Made by a program: the position numbers and the translations under genes
Source of the DNA: a virus
DNA length: 20,487 bases
IMG/VR virus record: IMGVR_UViG_3300035698_000337
Span: 1-20,487 of that record
Direction: 5' to 3' (one strand)
Shown: positions 14,656 through 20,487 of the stretch, one piece after another
Layout: every line of letters begins with the position of its first letter
Numbering within the stretch: position 1 is the stretch's first letter
The notes under the pieces: generated by a model
Told to the model about the DNA's origin: nothing
Database searches by the model: none
What the model saw: the letters and a program-made list of their open reading frames with translations, nothing else

Positions 14656-15718
14656 ACTTAATGTTTGCTTCTTCGAATGCAACCGGATATTTATCCTTTA
14701 ATTCATCAAGGTTTAACACCTGATTGCTGTCATTTGTAAACTTCTCTATTGGAAGCTTTCCTCTTCTAAACAGGGCCGCTCTCGTCTTACCCAGTGCTGC
14801 GTCTTGAAATTTAGCAGGCTGGTTGTTGAGCCATGTAGAGTACTTTTGGCCACCTGGGACAGGCTTAGGGCCGTCAGCACCTACACTTGCTCTTGTTGTG
14901 ACACCCCTGGTTGGTGGTATCTGGAATTCGCTTTTCAAAACATACGAAATCATGGATCTGCAATTTGGGTGCAACGGCGGTATAGGCCCTTTACCTATAG
15001 GCCATACCTTTTCCGTGTCCTGGCTTGCGCAAATAATGGACGTGCGACTGTCTAGGGTATTGACGAAACGCCACCCCTTAACGATGTCTTCATTCGCCTT
15101 TAGCACACTCATTTGAGCCTGATTGCTCGTGTGTGTTATTGACGTCCTAACGATGGTCGAAGCGGAGTTGTTTGTTTGTCCTCCAAGTATCCCATCCTTG
15201 AACTTGTTTGCTCGTGTGCCTCTTATTCGTCGGGTGATTTGAGCCGTGGTCTCACCTCTAAAAAACCCATCTGTAATAGCATACTCAACACGCTGCCTTT
15301 CCTTTTTACTCCATTCTTTTGCCATGGTCTCAAGGAATTGCCCCTTTATAGGTCTTGACATGATGGCTGCGTTTAACTGTTCCGGTGTAGGCACTCTTGT
15401 TTCTAATCCGTATTTTACCCCCAGGTCTAGAGACTTCTTCTCAAACTGAACCTCTACCGGACCAAGCTTCTCCATCTGCTCTATGAGATCATTTGAAGCT
15501 TTACCGTAACTATACTTCAGCATAGCCCTAACGTCCTTCATCAGCGCGTTGTATCGTGCCGTTGACGTTATTGTTGCATCTTCACGGGAAAGCCTTAAGA
15601 CAAGATCCTTTTCCACACTGCCTAGCATCCTCTGCACTCTTTTGATCTCGCTATTCGTGAACTGCTCCAAAAGAACCTTGTGCCGAATAGCTCGATTTAT
15701 CGCTTGCTCGTCTGACAT
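14654..15718 (-). CDS. Phage head morphogenesis protein, Mu gpF / SPP1 gp7 family
   Basis: A 354-residue protein with the diagnostic C-terminal block of the Mu F/SPP1 gp7 family. TIVRTSITHTSNQAQ lies near residues 188-202, followed by the zinc-site-like pattern TLDSRTSIICASQDTEKVW (about 221-239) and PPLHPNCRSMISY (247-259). The N-terminal half is helical and charged. Family members are minor head proteins carried into the procapsid with the portal, some of which help eject DNA. It lies directly after the portal gene, as in Mu and SPP1. Its start overlaps the TAA of the portal gene (TAATG). Residues beyond 270 form a short extra tail. Confidence 0.9.
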   Translation of the reverse strand: MSDEQAINRAIRHKVLLEQFTNSEIKRVQRMLGSVEKDLVLRLSREDATITSTARYNALMKDVRAMLKYSYGKASNDLIEQMEKLGPVEVQFEKKSLDLGVKYGLETRVPTPEQLNAAIMSRPIKGQFLETMAKEWSKKERQRVEYAITDGFFRGETTAQITRRIRGTRANKFKDGILGGQTNNSASTIVRTSITHTSNQAQMSVLKANEDIVKGWRFVNTLDSRTSIICASQDTEKVWPIGKGPIPPLHPNCRSMISYVLKSEFQIPPTRGVTTRASVGADGPKPVPGGQKYSTWLNNQPAKFQDAALGKTRAALFRRGKLPIEKFTNDSNQVLNLDELKDKYPVAFEEANIK

Positions 15719-17211
15719 TATTGATTGTCTTCATTGTCTTGAGGGACGACGTCCGCATCAAAGTTTACAGCAGGCGCATTTGCTTGCTCTTCTTCGATTT
15801 CCTTATCAATATCCTCGTCAGTTCTATCTTTTTCGATGATCTCACCTTTACGGAAAGCTGCTCTAACATCCTGCTTAGATATGACCCCTTGCTGCCATGA
15901 CTCCATAAACAGCTTCGCCGTTTCGTGTGTCATCATCTCTGAAAAGAAATCCATGTTGAGCTTAAATTTGTTTAGGCCGCTGTCTCCACCCATGAAAACA
16001 GTACAATAATCCAAAGCTTTGGTTAACGCTTCACTTACATTTCCTGCTATATTAGACAAAATGTTTGCTTCGCCTGTCATTCTTAATCTAATCGCTTCAG
16101 CAGATTCTACTCCGCTAGGTGTTCCGGTAATCAACCTAGCCCCTATTGCCACCATCTGTTCCTCTTTCCTCTTCATCGCCTTGTCTGAAATTTGACTTTC
16201 ATTAAGCTGCAAAAACATTGCGTTACCTCCGACCGGCAACTGCATACCCGCTCTAGACCCTACGCCTATAGGCTTTCCGTTAAAGACATTGTCTATCCAT
16301 TGCTGTGTTAGCCCTGTCATCACCAAGGTTGGCTGTCCAATCATAAATGTCATCTCTTCGAAGTCTGCTGAATTTCGGTAATGGGAGATGTTGAGGTCTG
16401 CTAGGTCTATCAATGGGGCTTTGTCAATATCAGGGCTTAGATTGCTAGACCCAAGGAAGATAAACGGAATTCTGTCCAGCGCGACCCCTTCTTTTGACCT
16501 TGGGTAACTCCTTGGCTCTACAAGAATGAAGTTTTTCCCACCTCCACCTTCCCTGCTATCTGAAACGTAAAGCTCTTGGTAGTATGTACCCTCTTCATCT
16601 AGGCCTAGCACCCTGTATGAGTCCTGTATTTTTACTTCGAACCCATCATCTCCGACCACCTCTCTCTGCTCTCTTAACACCACAAGAGATACGACGCTGT
16701 CTGCACCTAATCTCGCTTCTCTCCAGTTGATGATATCCTCTGCCTTGTACATCACAATGTTGGATCGTAGGTTGAGGTCTCTTTCTTGCTGAAGGGTGAC
16801 AGGCATTTCGCCAACACGAGGGAAATCAACAAGCAATCCTGCCCGTCCGACCTGTATCACATCGTCAAGCGTTTCCTTTGACAGCTGAATTAGAGATGCT
16901 CCAGATCCGTCCGCGTTATCTCTAAGATATTCTATCTCTGGCGATAGCTCTACCAGCGGTTCTTTTCTGTTGATCGCACCTGAAAGGCCATCCAACGTTC
17001 TTGAGGTTACATTGTAAAACACAGCCCTCGTGATGTAGGCGTCATATCTTACAGAGTTTGGTTCTTGTGGGTTTGGCGACGGGAGGTAAGTCGTGGTCCT
17101 TGCTTTTATCGCTGCACCACCAGCAACACAATCCCGCACCTTCTCCCATAATGGAAGGCTGCTTATGTAACTCACTTTCTTTACATCTACGTTCTTTGTC
17201 ATGTTGGCCAT
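15718..17211 (-). CDS. Portal protein, DUF4055 family
   Basis: A 497-residue protein beginning with ANMTKNVDVKKVSYISSLPLW. It contains YLPSPNPQEPNSVRYDAYIT and RAVFYNVTSRTLDGLSGAIN, both typical of the DUF4055 family, which is accepted as a phage portal group. The LLVDFPRVG, NVSEALTKALDYCTVFMG and FFSEMMTHETAKLFMESWQ segments fit the portal fold, with wing, stem and clip helices. The C-terminus is acidic and ends PQDNEDNQ. Twelve copies form the vertex through which DNA is packaged by the terminase. The gene overlaps terL by 13 bases. A second ATG four codons in is also possible as start. Confidence 0.88.
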   Translation of the reverse strand: MANMTKNVDVKKVSYISSLPLWEKVRDCVAGGAAIKARTTTYLPSPNPQEPNSVRYDAYITRAVFYNVTSRTLDGLSGAINRKEPLVELSPEIEYLRDNADGSGASLIQLSKETLDDVIQVGRAGLLVDFPRVGEMPVTLQQERDLNLRSNIVMYKAEDIINWREARLGADSVVSLVVLREQREVVGDDGFEVKIQDSYRVLGLDEEGTYYQELYVSDSREGGGGKNFILVEPRSYPRSKEGVALDRIPFIFLGSSNLSPDIDKAPLIDLADLNISHYRNSADFEEMTFMIGQPTLVMTGLTQQWIDNVFNGKPIGVGSRAGMQLPVGGNAMFLQLNESQISDKAMKRKEEQMVAIGARLITGTPSGVESAEAIRLRMTGEANILSNIAGNVSEALTKALDYCTVFMGGDSGLNKFKLNMDFFSEMMTHETAKLFMESWQQGVISKQDVRAAFRKGEIIEKDRTDEDIDKEIEEEQANAPAVNFDADVVPQDNEDNQ

Positions 17212-18680
17212 CCTATGTCTGCTTTAATTGGTTCATCTTTCGAATCTAAGCAACGATAACGCAGTGCGTCGTAGTCGTGATCCTCTGCTTTTGTGTCAAC
17301 GTCCTCTGGATTCTTGGTGTCTCTAGGCAGTACGGGTAAGTGCTCTACTATATTCCTGCATGTGTTGAAGAAATAGAGTGCTGGACTCTCTACGTGCTCA
17401 CACAGACCGTTTTTCAGCCTTGCTCTAATCAGAGCTAGACCTGACACCCTTGACCCCGGTTCCTTGTTTGACCTGGTCCAGTAGATTTTCTTATTCTCCA
17501 TATCATCCGATATGCAGTTTGCGTTGCTCGTGTTGTAGATCGAATTATCAGCAGGCCCGCCGGAAATACGTCGAGTGTGCTTTACTCCATCAATCATCCA
17601 TTCGGCTAGGATTGATTTTTTCAAATCATCCTCTATTTCGATGATCCCGTTTGCAATCTCCCCTGCTGTCATCCTCAGTCCTACATCTGATTCACCTGTT
17701 GAACCGTACCATTCAGCAATACAGACAAGAGTTCCCTTGGGTGGACACCAACCTTTCATCACACCTTCTTGAACTTCGGAACCGTCTGCCTCGGCAAACC
17801 ACAAAACGGAAAACGGCTTTGCCTCACCCCAGTCAAATGCTCTGTCCACGTACCATGTATGCGGTATATGAAACGGCTGTATGACATGCTCGCTCTGTTG
17901 CCACACGTCGTCAAATGCGCCGCCTGAGACGATGTTCCAGTCTCCTAGGAGCATTGCCCTAACAAGAGAGTCATTACCCAAGCCTTTAAGTCGTGAGGAG
18001 TAGTCCGGGTCTTGACTATTCATGATGTAGTTGTCTGAAAGTTTGGCCGGGATGTACTGCCTTCTAAAACCGCCCTCCTCTTCAGCCATGTGCTCTATTT
18101 CCATCGGTGGTCGCGGTGTCACAAACATCTTTTTGATGAAGTTGTGAGACGTTCCCCCTGGGTTTGAACCGCAAAGGATTCTAGGAAACAACCCTTTGTA
18201 TTTTTCTGGCACCTTAGCCCCTACCATTCGCGTGCGACCTCTAAGGTACTTATACTGGAATGGAGTAAAGTGCGTCGCCTCGTCTAGCATCAAAACATGT
18301 ATCTCTGCTCCCTGGAAATTGTATACCGTATTCTCGTGCTGACAGTGACAAAGGTGTATGATCGAGCCGTTATTGAACACAATTTGGTTCTTGCTGGAGT
18401 TTATCTTACACATTTTTCTTGAAACGAATGGTTCAAGCATGGCGTAAAAACCACTCGGCCCTATCATGTGGTTTTTCGAAAGCTCCGGGTATGTTCTCCT
18501 GAAAAGATAGACCTGTAGCCCTTCAATTTCCAGACACCAGATTAACCCAGCGACACGCATTAAGTGGCTCTTGCCTGACCCAGCGCTGCCACCATAGAGG
18601 GTTTCCGTTGACGTGGTTAGAAACGCCTCCATCTGCTTGATTTGTAACCCGAGTTCAAGCTCAAACACTCTCAACATCAC
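17199..18680 (-). CDS. terL: Terminase large subunit (packaging ATPase and nuclease)
   Basis: A 493-residue protein that cuts concatemeric DNA and pumps it into the head. The ATPase half shows Walker A GGSAGSGKS (residues 30-38), Walker B VLMLDEATHF (Asp133, Glu134), and a GSNPGG coupling motif near 171. The nuclease half has the RNase H-like pattern: Asp279 and Asp284 in YVDRAFDWGEA, a second Asp near 378 (GGPADNS), and Asp467/Asp469 in AEDHDYDALRY near the C-terminus. The reading starts at GTG 18678-18680; ATG 18675-18677 is the next codon and equally likely. It overlaps terS by 20 bases. Its length is normal for the family, with no missing motif, so it should be active. Confidence 0.95.
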   Translation of the reverse strand: MMLRVFELELGLQIKQMEAFLTTSTETLYGGSAGSGKSHLMRVAGLIWCLEIEGLQVYLFRRTYPELSKNHMIGPSGFYAMLEPFVSRKMCKINSSKNQIVFNNGSIIHLCHCQHENTVYNFQGAEIHVLMLDEATHFTPFQYKYLRGRTRMVGAKVPEKYKGLFPRILCGSNPGGTSHNFIKKMFVTPRPPMEIEHMAEEEGGFRRQYIPAKLSDNYIMNSQDPDYSSRLKGLGNDSLVRAMLLGDWNIVSGGAFDDVWQQSEHVIQPFHIPHTWYVDRAFDWGEAKPFSVLWFAEADGSEVQEGVMKGWCPPKGTLVCIAEWYGSTGESDVGLRMTAGEIANGIIEIEDDLKKSILAEWMIDGVKHTRRISGGPADNSIYNTSNANCISDDMENKKIYWTRSNKEPGSRVSGLALIRARLKNGLCEHVESPALYFFNTCRNIVEHLPVLPRDTKNPEDVDTKAEDHDYDALRYRCLDSKDEPIKADIGWPT

Positions 18681-19197
18681 CTGGTAAGATCGTTTTCATT
18701 GTGATGTTTATTTTGTTGTCGTCTTTTTCTGCGACTTCTTCTTCTTGTGCCTGTCTTCTATACGCTCTTTCTCTTCGATCAAGGACGAATTTAGCCGCTT
18801 CAACATCTGGAGCAACCCATTTCTCGTGAACCTCAACCTTTGAGGTAGTGACAGGTTTACCTCTTACAGTCTTAGTTAAAACTGTTTGCTTCTTCTCCTT
18901 ATACTTTACTCCCTTGATACGAATCATGAGTGTTTTTTGCGCAGCTATTAGTAATTCGTCTTTAGCCTCTAATAATTCATTCGCAAATATTGGGAACCGT
19001 TTTTTCCATCCAACAAGTGTAGCGGCTCCGATTTTGACCCTTCTACAAATCTCTGCTTCTGATAAACCGCTTCTTGCAAGGGTGTATATGTGTTCTTTGA
19101 TATGATCGTTGAATGCTGACGGCCTACCGGACGGCCTGCCTGAAGGCTTTGAATAGTCTCTTGTCGACCCATCCTTTCTTTTGTACTTTCTAGGCAT
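18661..19197 (-). CDS. terS: Terminase small subunit
   Basis: A 178-residue DNA-binding protein. After a basic N-terminal tail (PRKYKRKDGSTRDYSKPSG), a helix-turn-helix lies near residues 45-70 (LSEAEICRRVKIGAATLVGW), followed by a helical oligomer segment (FANELLEAKDELLIAAQKTL). A basic stretch and an EAAKFVLDRRERAYRRQAQE helix close the core. Small subunits recognise the packaging site and load the large subunit. It overlaps terL. The ribosome site AGGAAGG lies just before the ATG. The family call rests on the N-terminal helix-turn-helix, the size and the partner gene. Confidence 0.87.
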   Translation of the reverse strand: MPRKYKRKDGSTRDYSKPSGRPSGRPSAFNDHIKEHIYTLARSGLSEAEICRRVKIGAATLVGWKKRFPIFANELLEAKDELLIAAQKTLMIRIKGVKYKEKKQTVLTKTVRGKPVTTSKVEVHEKWVAPDVEAAKFVLDRRERAYRRQAQEEEVAEKDDNKINITMKTILPGDVESV

Positions 19198-19240
19198 TTA
19201 CCTTCCTGTATTTCTTATCTCAATACGGGTTGCTTATGGG

Positions 19241-19269
19241 TTTAAATTCGAATATACACAACGTTGCAA
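19241..19269 (-). promoter_or_regulatory. Possible weak promoter before terS
   Basis: In the 76-base gap before terS the minus strand has TTGCAA (19264-19269), a 17-base spacer, then TTTAAA (19241-19246). Each box matches the sigma70 consensus at four of six bases. It could add transcription of the terminase genes separately from the divergent control region. Such matches arise by chance in AT-rich gaps, so support is low. Confidence 0.3.
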
Positions 19270-19273
19270 TAAG

Positions 19274-19858
19274 CTATATTTTCTTTTCTTTTCTTGCTGT
19301 TGGGAATTTTTCTATCAGTTTATCGAGCTGATTCTCGAAAGACGCAGCTTCCGCATTTGGAATTCTTATCATAAATCCAACCGTGAATTCTTCTGCGCTT
19401 GCTTCCGAATCGCCGGATTCGTCCTGACCTCCTACATCTTCATCAAAGTCAAGAGTTCCGCTATCAAGCTCCTCTGTCGTCCACCCTGCTGACAAGAGCT
19501 CATCCTGGTCGAACATTTCGCACAGCATCTCTGTGTCGTATTCACCACCTATCTTGTTACCCCGAAGACTTATTCGTGTAACTTCGGAATCGTTCAGGTG
19601 CCTTTCAGGTATCCAGCACTCGACCTCTTGTATTCCTAGCTCTATAAAGGCTTTCTTTCTCTGGTGTCCACCTATGATTGTCATGTCTGTGTTGAGGTAT
19701 GGCTTATCGATAATCCCGTCCTCTATGATGGACTGCTTGAGGCTATCCATCATGGAATCTTTCATTATTCGCGGGTTGTTTGTGAGTTCCTTGAGGGATT
19801 CGATCTTAACGCTTTCGAGCCTCCACTTGATTTGTGGAGGGGTATTGCTTTCCGACAT
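19274..19858 (-). CDS. ParB-like (ParB/sulfiredoxin fold) protein
   Basis: A 194-residue protein with a ParB-type N-terminal domain: ELTNNPR (Asn-Pro-Arg at 28-30), DSLKQSIIEDGIIDKPYL, and the signature IIGGHQRKKAFIELG (GGHQR at 63-67). A middle helical part contains GNKIGGEYDTEMLCEMFDQ. The C-terminal third is very acidic (DFDEDVGGQDESGDSEASAE) and then has a short FTVGFMIRIP strand and a Lys-rich end. The GGHQR pocket binds nucleotide in ParB-type proteins; phage copies near terminase genes are frequent, with roles in DNA binding or methylation that are not settled. It is the first gene of the leftward operon. The ATG has AGGTG 4 bases upstream. The acidic part might bind a protein partner. 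Confidence 0.85.
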   Translation of the reverse strand: MSESNTPPQIKWRLESVKIESLKELTNNPRIMKDSMMDSLKQSIIEDGIIDKPYLNTDMTIIGGHQRKKAFIELGIQEVECWIPERHLNDSEVTRISLRGNKIGGEYDTEMLCEMFDQDELLSAGWTTEELDSGTLDFDEDVGGQDESGDSEASAEEFTVGFMIRIPNAEAASFENQLDKLIEKFPTARKEKKI

Positions 19859-19934
19859 ATGACACCTGCGATTGAGTAAAGTTGTTGGTTGCTTGATCTG
19901 AGGCGCTGCTTTACCTCACAAAAGGTGAAAACGC

Positions 19935-19964
19935 TTGACTTACCCTTATAACTATAGGTATAAT
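19935..19964 (+). promoter_or_regulatory. Rightward sigma70-type promoter
   Basis: TTGACT (19935-19940), 18-base spacer, TATAAT (19959-19964): five of six and six of six matches to the consensus. The transcript would begin near 19971 and run into the plus-strand genes. Its -35 box overlaps the TTG that best starts the first of those genes, so promoter and start codon cannot both be used on the same transcript. Confidence 0.75.
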
Positions 19965-20294
19965 GCTGACATAAGTGAACCAACCTATAAACCCATAAAT
20001 CACTTAGGTTCTGCGTTGAATGAAAATATAGATGTAACTTTAGAGAAAATCAATTGGTTTTACCGCCTAAGAGATTTTGCTGATAGAGAGAATTGGTGTT
20101 CCGAGATCGCGAACGAGATATTTTCTCACTTGCTGGTTGAGCCTAGCTGCGCTGAGTTACGTGCTATGTATAGAAAGCATTCGCTCCTATTCGGTATCGG
20201 TGGCCCTGGTACGATCACTGTTGATGATTTTGATGGATTACACGAGAAAGACAGGTGTATTTTATCCTCTGCTGAAACGATAAATCTAACGTAG
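19935..20294 (+). CDS. Unrecognised protein, rightward gene
   Basis: A 119-residue reading from TTG 19935-19937, which has AAAGGTG 7 bases upstream. I do not recognise the family. The first 27 residues are Tyr/Asn-rich (TYPYNYRYNADISEPTY) because they are read from promoter-like DNA. The rest looks like a folded, helical, acidic protein (ENIDVTLEKINWFYRLRDFA, NWCSEIANEIFSHLLVEPS). It ends in a LLFGIGGPGTITVDDFDGL segment. If the strong promoter overlapping the start is real, translation must begin inside the message, for example at TTG 20016-20018 with a weak TAGG site, giving 92 residues. Its divergent position next to the late operon suggests an early or regulatory gene, but no DNA-binding motif is visible. 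Confidence 0.5.
   Translation: MTYPYNYRYNADISEPTYKPINHLGSALNENIDVTLEKINWFYRLRDFADRENWCSEIANEIFSHLLVEPSCAELRAMYRKHSLLFGIGGPGTITVDDFDGLHEKDRCILSSAETINLT
19946..19963. promoter_or_regulatory. Candidate operator: 18-bp near-palindrome over both -10 boxes
   Basis: The sequence TTATA-A-CTATAG-G-TATAA is a palindrome in eight of nine base pairs. It covers the leftward -10 box entirely and nearly all of the rightward -10 box. It may be the target of a dimeric repressor that shuts both directions. Symmetric -10 boxes on opposite strands can also create such a palindrome by themselves, so a binding protein is not required. Confidence 0.45.
19951..19979 (-). promoter_or_regulatory. Leftward promoter of the late operon
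   Basis: On the minus strand TTCACT (19974-19979), a 17-base spacer and TATAGT (19951-19956) match the sigma70 consensus at four of six and five of six bases. Transcription would begin near 19944, about 85 bases before the ParB-like gene, and would feed the whole structural operon. It overlaps the rightward promoter completely, so polymerase on one should block the other. Confidence 0.6.
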
Positions 20295-20339
20295 CCTGTC
20301 CTTGTAGATTTTGAGATATATGATAATATATGGTGGTAT

Positions 20340-20487
20340 ATGATGAACGAAATTGGCAACGAAACAACGATAAGATGTGCGTCCGCCTTCGGTGAAGCTA
20401 TTCGTAACGAAGTGTACAAGTATTTGAACGATCCTGACATGCATCCCGATGCCTTATTACTTTACTTATGCTGTCAGATTTGCGAAG
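20340..20487 (+). CDS. Unrecognised protein, N-terminal part (runs off right edge)
   Basis: An open frame starts with two consecutive ATGs (20340-20342 and 20343-20345) and is open to the right edge, giving 49 residues in the window. GGTGG (20332-20336) lies 3 bases before the first and 6 before the second, so the second ATG is the better start. The visible part (NEIGNETTIRCASAFGEAIR, then NEVYKYLNDPDMHPDALLL) looks helical and acidic, with no motif I recognise. It follows the first rightward gene by 45 bases on the same strand, so both probably belong to one rightward transcript. A function cannot be given. Confidence 0.5.
   Translation, partial: MMNEIGNETTIRCASAFGEAIRNEVYKYLNDPDMHPDALLLYLCCQICE

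Noticed and set aside
19765-19983. Minus-strand open frame across the promoter region
   Set aside because: It overlaps the ParB-like gene in another frame and runs over the divergent promoters. Its product is low in plausible structure and it has no ribosome site.
20126-20440. Minus-strand open frame opposite the rightward genes
   Set aside because: It lies antisense to both rightward frames, which have ribosome sites and protein-like composition. It has no ribosome site of its own and no recognisable motif.
1-20487. CRISPR array, tRNA, insertion sequence or integration genes
   Set aside because: I saw no regularly spaced repeats, cloverleaf sequence, transposase or integrase motifs on either strand.

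Overview
The window is the packaging, head and tail region of a tailed double-stranded DNA phage or prophage. The tail genes suggest a long, flexible, non-contractile tail (siphovirus type): there is a tail tube protein, a frameshifted tail chaperone pair and a long tape measure, but no sheath or baseplate genes. The distal tail module (DUF1833 protein, NlpC/P60 hydrolase, J-like tip protein, fibre) follows lambda-type order, which points to a Gram-negative host. I see no tRNA, integrase, lysis or replication gene, so host genus and lifestyle cannot be read from this sequence.

Almost everything is on the minus strand and should be read from right to left. It starts at a divergent control region (about 19859-19990) and runs: ParB-like protein, small terminase, large terminase, DUF4055 portal, Mu F/SPP1 gp7-type head protein, scaffold, major capsid protein, probable decoration protein, an intrinsic terminator, a small charged protein, DnaT-like head-tail adaptor, head-closure protein, tail terminator, tail tube, a second hairpin, tail assembly chaperone with a -1 frameshift extension, HK97 gp10-like protein, tape measure, minor tail protein, DUF1833 protein, NlpC/P60 hydrolase, J-like tip protein, and the start of a tail fibre that leaves the left edge. 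Most genes abut or overlap by a few bases, as expected for one late operon. No stretch over 300 bases lacks a gene.

At the right end two unrecognised plus-strand genes (19935-20294, and 20340 off the right edge) run the opposite way. Between them and the late operon are overlapping back-to-back promoters whose -10 boxes sit in an 18-bp near-palindrome. This looks like a transcriptional switch point.

The most unusual observation is in the tape measure gene. One in-frame TGA (6097-6099) separates the 739-residue body from a 141-residue continuation that carries a conserved-looking tape measure C-terminus. Readthrough, internal initiation, a nonsense mutation and a base-call error are all possible. 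The other recoding signal, A AAA AAG at 9041-9047, is a clear canonical -1 slip site joining the two chaperone frames.
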